From: Anaeramoeba flamelloides
Taxonomy: Eukaryota > Metamonada > Anaeramoebidae
Reading direction: 5' to 3'
Length of the DNA stretch: 64,000 bases
NCBI GenBank assembly: GCA_027625915.1
Contig: JANTQA010000023.1
Location: 18,538,001 to 18,602,000, forward strand
A program made the position numbers and the translations under genes. This document shows, piece after piece, positions 12,214 through 23,239 of this stretch (position 1 is the stretch's first letter; every line of letters begins with the position of its first letter). The notes beneath the pieces were generated by a model. It was given only the letters and a program-made list of their open reading frames with translations. It ran no database searches and was not told the DNA's origin.

Positions 12214-14049
12214 AGTTGGTCATTATATTTAAACACTTTAGTGAAATACAGTATTATTCAAAAATAAAAATATAAAACAATTAAAAAAAATTTTTTTTTG
12301 ATGAAAAATCTTCCCCTATTTTTGAAATTTAGCATATATAATTAAATGAAAATTTCTTAATATTTTCTGTAAAATGTAAATGACCATTTTTACCTGAAGG
12401 CTGTCTATTATAAAGTGGTCATATTTTCCCAAAAATATTCATCAACAACCTACCATAAATTATTATTACATTGTAACTCATAAAGATGAAATAATCTCTT
12501 TTTCTAAAGCATTGTTTTTTTAATTATAATTTTTTTCTAATTTATTATGACCAAATTTGTAAAAATCAAATTTAAAAATCTCAATTTACCTTGATATTGT
12601 TTTTGGAAATTTCACCAAAACCTTTAAGAACCCCCAAACTAAAAAGATATATCTTCAACTTCATGAAGACTTTTAAATTTAAAAAAAATAGCAACAATGC
12701 AATTTCATCAATTCAGAAATGGTAGATGTACAAAATAATATATTTTTTGTTATAATGTTAAATGATTTTGTATCATTTTTAAACCAACCTTTTGTGAAAA
12801 TTTAAATGTTCTGGCCCTTGTATTTTTTTTTTTTTTCTATTTGTTTTAAATTTATCTGAAATATTATTTGAACTTTTGAAATTTAAAAAATGAGATTTTT
12901 CTTCAAATTTATCTTGAACACAAGCCCTAAAAATTATTTTATACTTTAAATACATCAATTTATTCTAAAACGGTGAGTAAATGATTATTTTTACAAGATT
13001 ATGACCATTTCAAAATCGGCACTTTCTCACAAAAATGATCATAAAAAGATCAAGTTTCCACTAATATTTACCTTTGATCCAAAATAATAATGTACTAACC
13101 TACTTTTTTGAAATTTACTCGTTTTTCCTTTGACTATGATCAGAAAATTCCGGTTTCTTTGAGACTCTCCTAATATTTGATTGAGTCAAAAGTACCTTTA
13201 TTGCCAAGTATTCGTTTTTTGGTTAATAAGAAGGACGAGTCAAAAGATCTTTACAAAATTTAACATTAAGGTTTTTGTTTGATCAATAAATTTTTTTTTT
13301 TAGAATCTCAAAATTACAAAAAATTGAAAATTTTAAATATTTTGTCTTTCCTATAATTCAAAGACTTTTAAATCAATTTAATGTTCACTGGTTATTATTT
13401 AACTCTTAGAAATCAGAAATTTAGGGGAAAGCTCAAAAAGAATTCGACAAATGAAAAATAAAATATAAAAAGTACATTTGACGAAAACAAGCTCTCCTTT
13501 TATGGAAAGAATTTTTCCAGAGAGAATTATCTGGACTGTTCTCCATAAAGATTGGATCACCAAAATCTCTAAGACAATGTATTTGAGATACACAAAATGA
13601 AAAAAGATCGAATCATTTTGATTTTTTCAAAATAGTTACAAAAGTATTTTAATTCCAATTATTCGTTGTGATTACAATCAGTAGTCATTTACTTGAAGAA
13701 AAGAAAATGTTTCAAATACCACCAATTCATAATTAAAAAAGTTCATACTTTTTTTTTTTTTTGAATTTTTCTAGTGAATTGTAAAGCAATTAAAAACAAA
13801 AAATTCGAAAGTGTGTAAAAAAACTCACCATTTCCAATTTCTTTGCCTCATATTTTTTTCTATTTTTTGCAAAAAACAACCAAAAGGAAGAAGAAGGAAA
13901 TCAAATCTCAAAAAATAAAAATCACGAACCTCAGTTTCTCAACCAACTCTATTTTTAATCCAAATAGACAGTCAAGTCAATTCTCTAAAAACTTTTATTT
14001 TTTAACAAAAAATTATTTTCCAAAATTTTTATTCAAAATTAAATTTGTG
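12214..14049. other. Intergenic, no confident gene
   Basis: AT-rich sequence before the G-gamma-like gene. A patch at about 13460-13600 is less AT-rich and open in more than one minus-strand frame, but nothing recognisable is encoded and no splice pairing was found. Confidence 0.5.
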
Positions 14050-14364
14050 ATGAGTGTTACCAATCTATCAAAAGAAGAGCTTGGAACAAAAGAATCCCCT
14101 GATCAAACAATACAATCGTAAATTCTCCCATCCCTTTTTTGTTTGAACATTTCTCGCCTCAAGGACCTTTAACTGACAGCGAATCGTTTCTCTTTCTTTT
14201 TTTCTTTTTTTCTTAACCAAAACTCTTTTTATTTTTTCTTCTTGGCAATCAGGATTCTCAAATTTGCAGACTCTGTTGAGGATCCACTTCTTCCTGATGT
14301 TGACAATTCCAATGAAAGATGGAAAAAACCAGAAGATCTTGATGGTTGTTGTACTATTCTATAA
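14050..14364 (+). CDS. Probable heterotrimeric G-protein gamma subunit, two exons, prenylated
   Basis: Exon 1 is 14050..14117 (68 nt). An intron with GTAAAT donor and TTGGCAATCAG acceptor follows, then exon 2 at 14253..14364 ending in TAA. The 59-residue product ends GCCTIL, a CaaX box with Leu last (geranylgeranyl-type). The preceding Cys is a likely palmitoylation site, as in fungal G-gamma tails ending CCTx. Upstream, SILKFADSVEDPLLPDVDNS resembles the second helix and DPLL-(x)-P core of the GGL domain. Length is at the low end for G-gamma (usually 65-75 or more) and most of the N-terminal coiled-coil helix is missing. Either it is very short or an upstream exon was missed; the frame stays open upstream to 13843 without obvious coding character. 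A G-gamma subunit would pair with G-beta at the membrane. Other small CaaX proteins remain possible. Confidence 0.65.
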
Positions 14365-15529
14365 TCAAGACCAGACCTTTTTTTTGTTCTTCAAATTAAT
14401 CCTTGGTATTTGAAATTATTAATGCTTTTGTCTGTTTAAAGAATAAAATTTCCACATTAATTCTTCTTTTTTTTTTATTTATTTTTTTTATTTTTGGGAA
14501 GGCTTTTTTCTTTTCTGACCCCAAAATTTTTGAAACAAAACAAACCAAACTTACAACCATACCGAAAAGAATTAGTGCTACGACGGTTTTTCTTTTTAAA
14601 TCAACACCTATTATACCTTGCAAAAACAAAAAACATTGGTATTGAAACGTTAAATATTACCACCAGATCAAACTCATTTTCAAATCGTTAATCCGATCTG
14701 TTTTAAGCAAGCCAAGCAATAAACAAAAGCATTTTGAATTATTGTTGTAATTTTGAATTCTTTTAATACCTTGTGGATGTTTGTTTCTGATCTTTTATTC
14801 ATTCCAAATTTGTTCTCATTTTGTTAATTAAATCCCAACAAACCAAATTTAACACCATATTTCTTTATCAAGCCAAAAGATCTCTACTTGAAGAAACAAA
14901 AATTCTTTGATAAAGTTTGGCTTGTAAAAACGATCAGTTTTGTTTTTTTTGAATTACACTTTTGCAAAAAAAAAGTGGAAACAAATTAAAAACATATTTT
15001 CGAAATAGTAAAGATTAATTCAGTTAAAAAACGTGAACAGAATTATTGTCAAAACTACGGATAAATTCAAACAAAGGTCAAAAAAAAAATTTTTTGTTCT
15101 ATTGAAGATCCATTTTTTATCTTTGGATTCTTAATTTTGAGTAAAAAGGAAAAAAAAACTCTTTTTGGTTGAGCTGTTGACCAGTAGGAAAAAATAAAAT
15201 TGAAAAATAACAAAGTTAGACAAAACTACTAATTTCTTTAACCTTTCCTCATTTACAAATAAAGTTTATTCACAATAAAATCAAAATTACGAAACTTCAA
15301 ATTCTTGAGGATATTGTATTTATTGTTATTTCCAATAATATTTTTTAAAAGTCTCTTGTCGAAAAAAAAAAGGTGTTTTTTTCGGTTTTAAAATTCCAAA
15401 TAAACTGAAGGATGAATTTTCGTTTACCATTGTAGAATAAAAAGTGAAACAGGGTTTTTCATTGGGAACATTACTGAAAACTTGAGGAAAGATCAATTAA
15501 AAAAATAATAAATAAATAAAGACAAAATG
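14365..15529. other. Intergenic, no confident gene
   Basis: AT-rich 3' flank of the G-gamma-like gene. Around 14396-14691 both strands have 65-80-codon open frames. The minus-strand one includes a hydrophobic run (VVALILFGMVVSLVCF), but overlapping open frames on opposite strands are expected here and I do not call a gene. Confidence 0.5.
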
Positions 15530-15840
15530 AATTATTCAGCACAATAACAGTTTTTTTTTTAAAATTATTTTTTAGTATGTGTTTTTCTTTGTTTGATCAA
15601 TTATTGAAAATTTGTTCAAAAAATTGACTATTTTTGAGATCTCCAAAACCACACCAATAATTTCGATATGAAAGTAGATTTAAATTTTATTTGTTGGTTT
15701 GATTGAAAATAATATAATGAGTTATTATTAAAAGTTAATTGGTTTCTTCTTTTTATTGATTTTACTTTTCATTTTCAGTAAGGTTCCCAAAAAAAAACCA
15801 TGTTTCACTTTTTTTCCAAAAAGGTTAATTCAACTTGGAG
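15530..15840 (+). repeat. Interspersed repeat family H, copy 1
   Basis: Matches 39690-40040 directly and 26860-27240 in reverse. The best shared block is TTATTGATTTTACTTTTC with the sequence around it, plus AAATTGACTATTTTTGAGA-like sequence upstream. Non-coding. Confidence 0.6.
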
Positions 15841-15949
15841 ATATTTACTTGGATAGATAATAACTAATCGTTTTGAAAATGCTGTACTCATCTAATAAAA
15901 CTGAAATATAGAAAAAAATTTTCGTGTGATAAATATTCTGAGCCCGAGG

Positions 15950-16290
15950 TTTACCAGGCTTTCCCGAATTCAAATGAATGATGTAAAATTCCGAGATTGT
16001 TACATTATTCTTTCCAATACTGGAAAACCCAACTGAATGTACATGTAGAGTACTGTGGAGTACTGTCAAGTGTTGTAGAGTGCCTAGGTTTTTTTTTTTT
16101 TCTTTTTTTTGAATTTACAAAATAAAAAGAAAATTGCTTAATTTTTTATTTAATTTCTTAAGTAAAACAAACCTAATCGAAAAGTTTCCTAGGATTTTTT
16201 TACTTTTTGGAATAAACCTAAAATTAATGAAATTTTCGGTTTATTTCAAAAATCAAAAAAAACCTAACGGAAAATTTAAAAAAAAAAATT
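15950..16290. repeat. Interspersed repeat family C, copy 1
   Basis: Contains a cluster of short motifs (TAGAGTACTGTGGAGTACTG, CAAGTGTTGTAGAGTGCCTA), the reverse complement of the GGCACTCTAC-type repeats at 29337-29480. AT-rich sequence with CCTAACGGAAAATTT-like elements follows. Related patches lie at 17430-17530 and 18100-18165. Confidence 0.6.
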
Positions 16291-17429
16291 TTTTTTCAAT
16301 ATAAATCAACAAATAATTCTATAATTTCCAAGATAATTGATTATCCCATTGGAAGATATTTATTGAATTTAAAATACTTTTAAAATATATTATTATCGCA
16401 ACTTAGCTAGAGTAAAAAAAAACATATTCAATTTTTTACAATAAATTTGAAAAGAAATCTTAATAGAACCTGTAAAATTGGCTTTTCCAACTTTAATTAT
16501 TAAATGTCATGAAAAAGAATTTTTAATTGAAGATCATTTATTAATCACCAATATTGTTTATTATAAGTGAAGTTATCAAAAAGTTTAAAATTAGAAACTG
16601 TATAATTTTTTTTTTTTTTGGAAAAATTTTTTTGTTAGTGTGTTGTGAAAAAAAGAGTGACACTTTTGTTTTGAATTTTTCACGTTTTATCGAAAAAATC
16701 CCTGAAAATCATCAAAATCCCCATATTTTTTAAAAAACTGATAAGAATTCAAATAAGGATTAAAGTATTTCCAAAATTATATCTTGTATATTATCTTTTC
16801 TTAATTTGGTTAAGATTGACGAAGAAGATTGTCTCAAAACTCAAATACAGTATTTTTGATTGCTAGAGTGACAAAAGAGGTAAAAAGGTAAATACTTTTC
16901 GGAAAATCCATAAATCGTAAATAAGGACTTTAAAAAACAACAATAGTTTTTTAATCTGTATTATTTTATGAAAAATCGAGAAAAACTTGATTACAGATGA
17001 AGATTAAGCTTTTTATTAAATGATCAATTTTGGATTTTTCCATCTTTAATTATAAATCTTAGTTGAAAATTATGTTTTTTAAAAATAGAATTAAATACAA
17101 AGCTTAAGTGTTAAACCACAAAAGATATTTGGACAAAACGGAAATTTTATAAGCCACTAAACACTTATTTACAAAATTACTTTTAAAATCAGAAATATTT
17201 AATTTTTTTATATAATTCTAAATTTTGCTGGAAGATTTATTGTAAACAATATATTATTTGTTTTTTTTTTCTGGGAAGTAGAACATTAAAATTATTTAAT
17301 GTAAATCCGAATCAACTTAGAAAACTCAAAAGAAAATAGTTCTGGATGGATAGTTAAGGAATATTTGAAAATTATTAGGTTTAATAACAATCTAAATAAA
17401 ATTCAAATATTCAAGTTCAGTCAAATTTC

Positions 17430-17530
17430 TTCGTGTACTGTGGAGTGACTAGACTTTCCACATTTCAAAAAAAAGGGAGAACAATCTTTGATTTTACTCA
17501 ATTCTTTTGAATTCTGAAAAAGCTAACTAT
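17430..17530. repeat. Family C fragment
   Basis: GTGTACTGTGGAGTGACTAG followed by TTGATTTTACTCAATTCTTTTGAATTCTGAAAAAGCTA-like sequence, the same order as in the 29155-29935 copy in this window. Confidence 0.5.
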
Positions 17531-17856
17531 TTTTTTTTTTTTTTTGGTAAATAAAACGAAAAGGTTTTAAATCTTCAATTTTTTCTTCAAAAAAAAAAAA
17601 AAATAAATAAAATAAACCATAAAAATTATTTCTAATGGAAGTATTCTACTTCCATTCAAACACTTAGGGATTTTATAAATTACCATAACAGATATTATTC
17701 TGTTTATGATAAATAGAAAATAAAAACAAAAATTTTCAATTCCTGTAAAAAATATTTAAATACCGAAACAGATGAAGATAGGGACTGTTTTTTATGGATA
17801 TGTCCCACCTATAAAGAAAATAGAATAAGTTGATTTAATCAATTAATTTAAATTAA

Positions 17857-17864
17857 TGATAATG

Positions 17865-17946
<82 letters not shown>

Positions 17947-17960
17947 TAATAATGATAATA
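17857..17960. repeat. (ATA)n trinucleotide microsatellite
   Basis: About 100 bp of nearly perfect AAT/ATA repeat with a few ATG interruptions at both ends. The poly-Ile frame it opens is a repeat artefact. Confidence 0.95.
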
Positions 17961-18165
17961 GTTATAATAACCATAATTATAATATATGTGATATTATTAA
18001 AAATATTAAATCAGTATTTATCTTATTATCGACTAATGATAAAGATAATATGATTTTTTATCAAAATTTTTGTACCAAAAATTTAGAAAACTGAGTGATA
18101 AGAATACCTTAGAGTACAATCAAGTTGCTAGATTTTACTCAATTCTTTTAAATTAAACTATGAAA

Positions 18166-19850
18166 AACAATTTAATTTAAGAGTGAATTACACACCCCGC
18201 CTTCAAAATATAAAAAATGAAAATGATTATTTTCCGAATTTGCTATTTTAAAAAGGATATGAATAAAATTATAAATGTGTGTCGATTTGGAGTGATATAA
18301 TGTCATTTTTTTCTATAATTCATGTTTTGAAACTATATTTTTTTAGCCATTTTTTATCAAAAAAAAAAAAAAAAAAAAACTCTATCTATTTTAAGATCCA
18401 AAATATAACTAAATTCCTTCCCATTTTTTTTTTTTAATAGATGTGTTAAACACGAAAATTTTCTATTAAACATTACCATGATTAAAAAAAAAATCAAAAA
18501 AAAAAAAAAAAAACCAAAAATAAAATTTTACACTTTTTAATAACTTCAATTATAATAAATAGTATCCTTTAATAAAATATCTATGATCAAGAATAATTAT
18601 TATTTTTTTTTCGATCTGAAGTGAAAAATTCAATTTTACAATAATATTTTTTTCAATTTTAACAGTACAAAAAAATAAAAAAAAAATGTACAAGTTGTTA
18701 AAAATTTATTTTTTTTCTCTTTCAAAAGAGTTTAAAATTTTATAAATTTCTTTAAAATGGGATACCGATTACTTTAACCCTTAAAGAATCTTTTATTAAT
18801 TTTAAATTGAAAGAAAAATATTTTTTTTAATAGATCAATAGTTATCACTATTTATTTTTTTTTTCTCTATTTTAATTTTCTTAGATGTGTACATTCTTTT
18901 TTTAAACAATTAGATATTAATTATTAAACAAAAGCATTCAAAACGGAATTAAATTAAAATTAATTTATATAGAAATTTTAAAATGCCCCCCCCCCTCACT
19001 TACCTGCTTGACCAAAAAAAAAAAATAGATACTAAATTATTCTTTCTTCATGTAAGAGCACATTTAATAGATATCTAATAATAAATAATTGCTGTGAACT
19101 CCAGGCATTATAAAATGTTTTGTGATTCCATAAACACAATTTTCTTTGATCTATGAATAAAAATCAATTTTAATTACTCTTATTAAATCAAAATAAAATC
19201 TATTTTTGGCCCATTTCAATAAAAAAGCAAATAAGTCGAATATGAAGTCGATATTTTAAATAAAAATGAAATAATTCAAATTTATTCGATTCTTTTCTTC
19301 AATTTTTTTCTTTTGTTTAACGATTTTTTCTTGATTTTTTTTGAGAAGTAATTCATTTACATTTTTTTTATAGGAAGATCGATAACCAATAAATAAATAA
19401 AAGTTCTTCTAATGTTACTGAATAGGTGAAAATAATTGAAGAGAAATAATATTTATATAAATTTGATTTTATTTGATAATTTTATGGAAGTTCTAAATGA
19501 AAAGTCTTGATTTTCTCAATACAGTCCTAAATATTTTATTTTTTCAATTTTTAAGAAAACATATTGATGTTTTTAGTCATATTCCTTATTCAATATCAAT
19601 TATATTTTTTGATTTGTAATATTCTACACGTTTCTTATTGGTAATATAAGGATAATAGAAAAAAAATTGATAATCAGAAAACAATATTGGGCCCCTTTGT
19701 TTGGAAAGGGGATTATATTAAAAATGATTTAAATAATAGGGGGGATATTACAAATATTTTTATTTTTTTTCTTTTACAAAAAATGATAACTATCGAAAAA
19801 AAAAGAATAGTAATAAACAACTTTGAGAACATATATATAATTTTGAAGTA
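18166..19850. other. Intergenic, homopolymer-rich, no gene seen
   Basis: Poly(A)/poly(T) runs, a run of about ten or more C at 18985-18996 (rare in this DNA) and no coding signal. Confidence 0.55.
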
Positions 19851-20048
19851 CAGTCAGTTCCACTTTTAAGACACAAACTTTCAACGAAATTTAAGGCACA
19901 ATAAAAATCTCAAATTAAGGCACAAAATTTGGAATTTTATTTTTCAACAATTAATTTTACTATAATCTGAATTTTAATCCTTAATTTGAGATTTTTATTT
20001 GTACCTTAAATTTCGTTGACAGTTTGTGTCTTAAAAGTGGAACTGACT
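19851..20048. mobile_element. MITE family B, copy 4
   Basis: Starts CAGTCAGTTCCACTTTTAAG after TA at 19849-19850 and ends GTGGAACTGACT. The last G and the right TA are lost. The hairpin arms are otherwise well preserved. Confidence 0.88.
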
Positions 20049-20117
20049 AAAAAAAAAGAATTTTTTTGGATTATTATTATTATTTCAAACTGAAAAGAAT
20101 GGGCATCTATTGTTAAT

Positions 20118-20318
20118 GTGGTCAATACCGCTTTTAAAATAAAAAAAAAATTAACAAAATTTAAGAGACAAAAAAAAAATTCCAAATTAAAACCCAAAAA
20201 TTTGCATTTTTGTAAAATAAACCATATAAATAAAACTTAAAAAATTTTCATCCTTAGAAGTTCTTTTTAGTACCTTTAACCACTTCCAAAGTTCGTGTCT
20301 TAACGTTGAATGGTTATA
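20118..20318. mobile_element. MITE family B, copy 5 (strongly diverged)
   Basis: Recognisable only by order: GTCAATACCGCTTTTAAAAT at the left, AAATTTAAGAGACAAAAAAA inside, and GTGTCTTAACGTTGAATGGT at the right. It lies 70 bp from copy 4, so two insertions of different age sit side by side. Confidence 0.6.
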
Positions 20319-21149
20319 AAATATCCCTAATTTTAATTTTTTTTTTTTGATTGGTATATTTTTATTTCGATCACATCAGTACACTCACTATTTCTGTAAC
20401 ATAAACAATTACAAAATACAAAACATAGAGCTATCACAAATTCACACCAGTAGTGGTCGTCTGTTAATATATTGAGAACAAAAATTATTATGTACCACCC
20501 GTATAACACTAATATATTAGAATTATTTTTGCAAAAAAATAAAAATATTAATGGTATTTTTACAAATTTCATTTATTCAGCAATAAAATATTAGAAAAAA
20601 AACTGGTGATATCCTTATTCTACTGTGGGAAGTAATCTAAAATTTATAATTCCTATTATTGAAATAAGAATCTTATCTCAGCATCTAATAATTAAGGATT
20701 AATTGATGTAAATAACCATTATTGGAATATTTAAACCTTTATAAAAATTTAATTCATATTTTTTTTTTTGGGCTTGAGTATTAGGAGATAGGAAGATATA
20801 TACATAGTTGATTCATAATTTAAATTCAATTTTGGGGTTAGATCTTTGATTAATCTAAAATATTGAAAAATATTAAATGCTTTTTGTTTCACAAATTTTG
20901 TAATACTATTAATTTTACAATAAAAAGATAAAAATTTTCAATGACCTTTCCAAAAAATTATCAATCCAAGAATTAAAATAAATCATCAATCTTCCCAATT
21001 CTATGAGAATGTGAATTAATAATTTAAGCTTGATATCAAATTATAAAAATTTTGAAATGTTGCATGATTTTAAAAATATGATTTTGGTAAACTGAATGAA
21101 AATTATGTTTAATTTATTTTGAAATTAAGGGTATTTAAAAAAAATTAAA
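20319..21149. other. Intergenic, no gene seen
   Basis: AT-rich. A minus-strand frame (20333-20572) of 79 codons is open and hydrophobic but has no recognisable similarity and ordinary base composition, so it is not called. Confidence 0.5.
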
Positions 21150-22300
21150 GATAAGTGTTGCAGAAATAAATTGAGAAACCGAAAAAAAGAGGGACATTTA
21201 TTTTCTCAAAGATTAAAGATTTAGTTGCTAACATTTGTAAAACTGATCAAAATGCACAGGATTTTTTGAAGATATTAAGAATCCAAATGGAAGTTAAAAG
21301 CTTTTCAGAAGTATACTATTATTTTCCCATTAAAAAATGAAAATTTTTGGATCACATACTTAAATATTTTTCTCTTTATAAGCCAAAGATCATTCAAAGT
21401 TCTTTACAACATCAAAATGGTTTAGAAATGATATTTATAGAGAATAAATTAAACTTCCTTAGTTAACTCTAAGAAAAAATTTTTTACTCTGATAAATAGA
21501 TGATAACAGTTATAATCAATATTCATTTTGGAAATGGAAATTAGATTTAAAATTTATTGATTGGAAAATAACAGTAGTGTCTGATTTATATTTGATTAAT
21601 TTCAACTACATCAAGATCCTTTAAATATATTCTCTTAAAAATCAAATTTTTATTATTTAACTAAATTGTAGCTATAATGAAGAATTTTAACTATTTTTTA
21701 TTTTTATCATTTTAAATGTTATTTTAAAAAGAAAGAATACTTGGGTTATTCCATTGAATTTTATATCGGTCCCTTTTCAACCTTTAATCCTAAATCTTGA
21801 TATACAATGCTATTTTTTAAAAAAATAATGTTTTAATGTTTCAGTCAGATTAACAATGAAAAATCGAAAAATCAGAAATTGGTCAGTTTCACAATTGTTA
21901 TATCTTGAATAAAATCGAATTTTTCAAAAGCACTCACAAAATAATTCAGATAAAATATTAAAGATTATCTCTGAAAGTGGTAATTTGTTTGGTATGGATT
22001 GCCAAAAAAATGCACTTTTTACTCCTTTTAGCCACTTTTTACAATCAAAAAAATGAAAATTTGATTTTTAAGACAATATATTTGAAGGATCTTGATGTAA
22101 TTGAAATGAAGAAAATAAAAGTTAGATAATATCCTTCTTAAAAGTGTTTAATCTAAATTTGGATTCTTATTATCTTTTTAAAATTCCTGCTAGTTTTGAT
22201 CAGTTTTACAAACGTTGGTCAATGAAATTTTTAATTTTTGAGAAATGAATTACACACTTTTTTTCTGTTTCCCAATTTTTTTCCACAACAGTAAACTATA
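21150..22300. mobile_element. Large foldback element (~1.15 kb) with long inverted repeats
   Basis: Left arm 21154-21320 plus 21590-21660 pairs with right arm 22040-22295. Both arms carry TTTGTAAAACTGATCAAAA, AAGAATCCAAAT and ACATCAAGATCCTT when one is reverse-complemented. The left arm has about 250 extra bases (roughly 21330-21585) with no counterpart on the right, which suggests a later insertion or loss from the other arm. No coding capacity. Confidence 0.8.
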
Positions 22301-23239
22301 TTTTATATTCTAATATAAAAAAATGATCTTTTTCTTTATTGTTTAATTATGTATCAATTTAATCTTTCAATATCTTCATAATTCTTTTTTAAAATTTATT
22401 TCACTGAACTAATTTCATGTTTATGAGTGGTTGTAATTGCATTAAGTTCGTTTCTTTTATATCTTAATGTAAGACAATATATTTCATATAAATGTAATTT
22501 TGGTAATGTGTTCATAACAAAAACATGTTTTAGTTACACAATTAAGTTTCTGGAAATATCATTAGCAATTAAATTTATTAAGATCTTTAAGTTTTATGAA
22601 ACAATAAGTTAATATTAGACAAAGAGAAAGAATATTTTCCAAAATTTAATGGAAAATTAAAATAAAAAAAACCATTCAAGATTTAAAGTTTCAATTAGTG
22701 AAGTTCAAATTGGTTATCAAATTGGAGTGGCATATACTTAGTGTTGGTTTTATTTTTACTCTTACTAATCAATTCAATTCCCCCTTTATTTTATTTTTAT
22801 TTCGTGTTATTCTTCTACTTTTATTTTTGTTAAAATTTTGAAAAAAATATCAAATCCTTTCGTTGAATCTAACTTTGGATTTAACAAAAATAAGAAAAAA
22901 TGACAAATTAAAAAGCAAAGAATTGAATTCACCATAACTTTTCTCAGGAAATCATATATTCCAAACCAAAAAAGCCTTCAATCGAAAGTAACTTTAATTC
23001 CGAAAAAAAAAAAAAAAAATTCAAATAAAATACTCAAACGAATGTGGTTAAAAATCTTTCTCCAATCAAATCTAAGAACTTTCTTTCTGAAAAATTCTTT
23101 CTTCAGCCAAAATTTGTTTCTTAGACTTTTACAATAACAAGTTAAACACACTGTATTTAATTTGTACAGAAGATATTAAGAAAACTATAAAACCCAAAAA
23201 AACGAAAAAATTATTATTTTTACAATTTATTTTTTGTTG
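22301..23239. promoter_or_regulatory. 5' flank of the TTBK gene
   Basis: AT-rich sequence with no gene. The last 200 bases are pyrimidine-rich and A-rich alternately, and TTATTTTTTGTTG precedes the ATG. I see no defined promoter motif that can be separated from background. Confidence 0.35.

Noticed and set aside
14396-14691. Overlapping frames on both strands after the G-gamma-like gene
   Set aside because: Mutually antisense, no family resemblance; at most one could be real and nothing favours either.
17856-18053. Poly-Ile open frame
   Set aside because: Direct translation of the ATA microsatellite.
20006-20197. Minus-strand 63-codon frame
   Set aside because: Spans the hairpin MITE arms; similar SSTFK peptides recur in frames at every family-B copy and reflect the MITE terminus.
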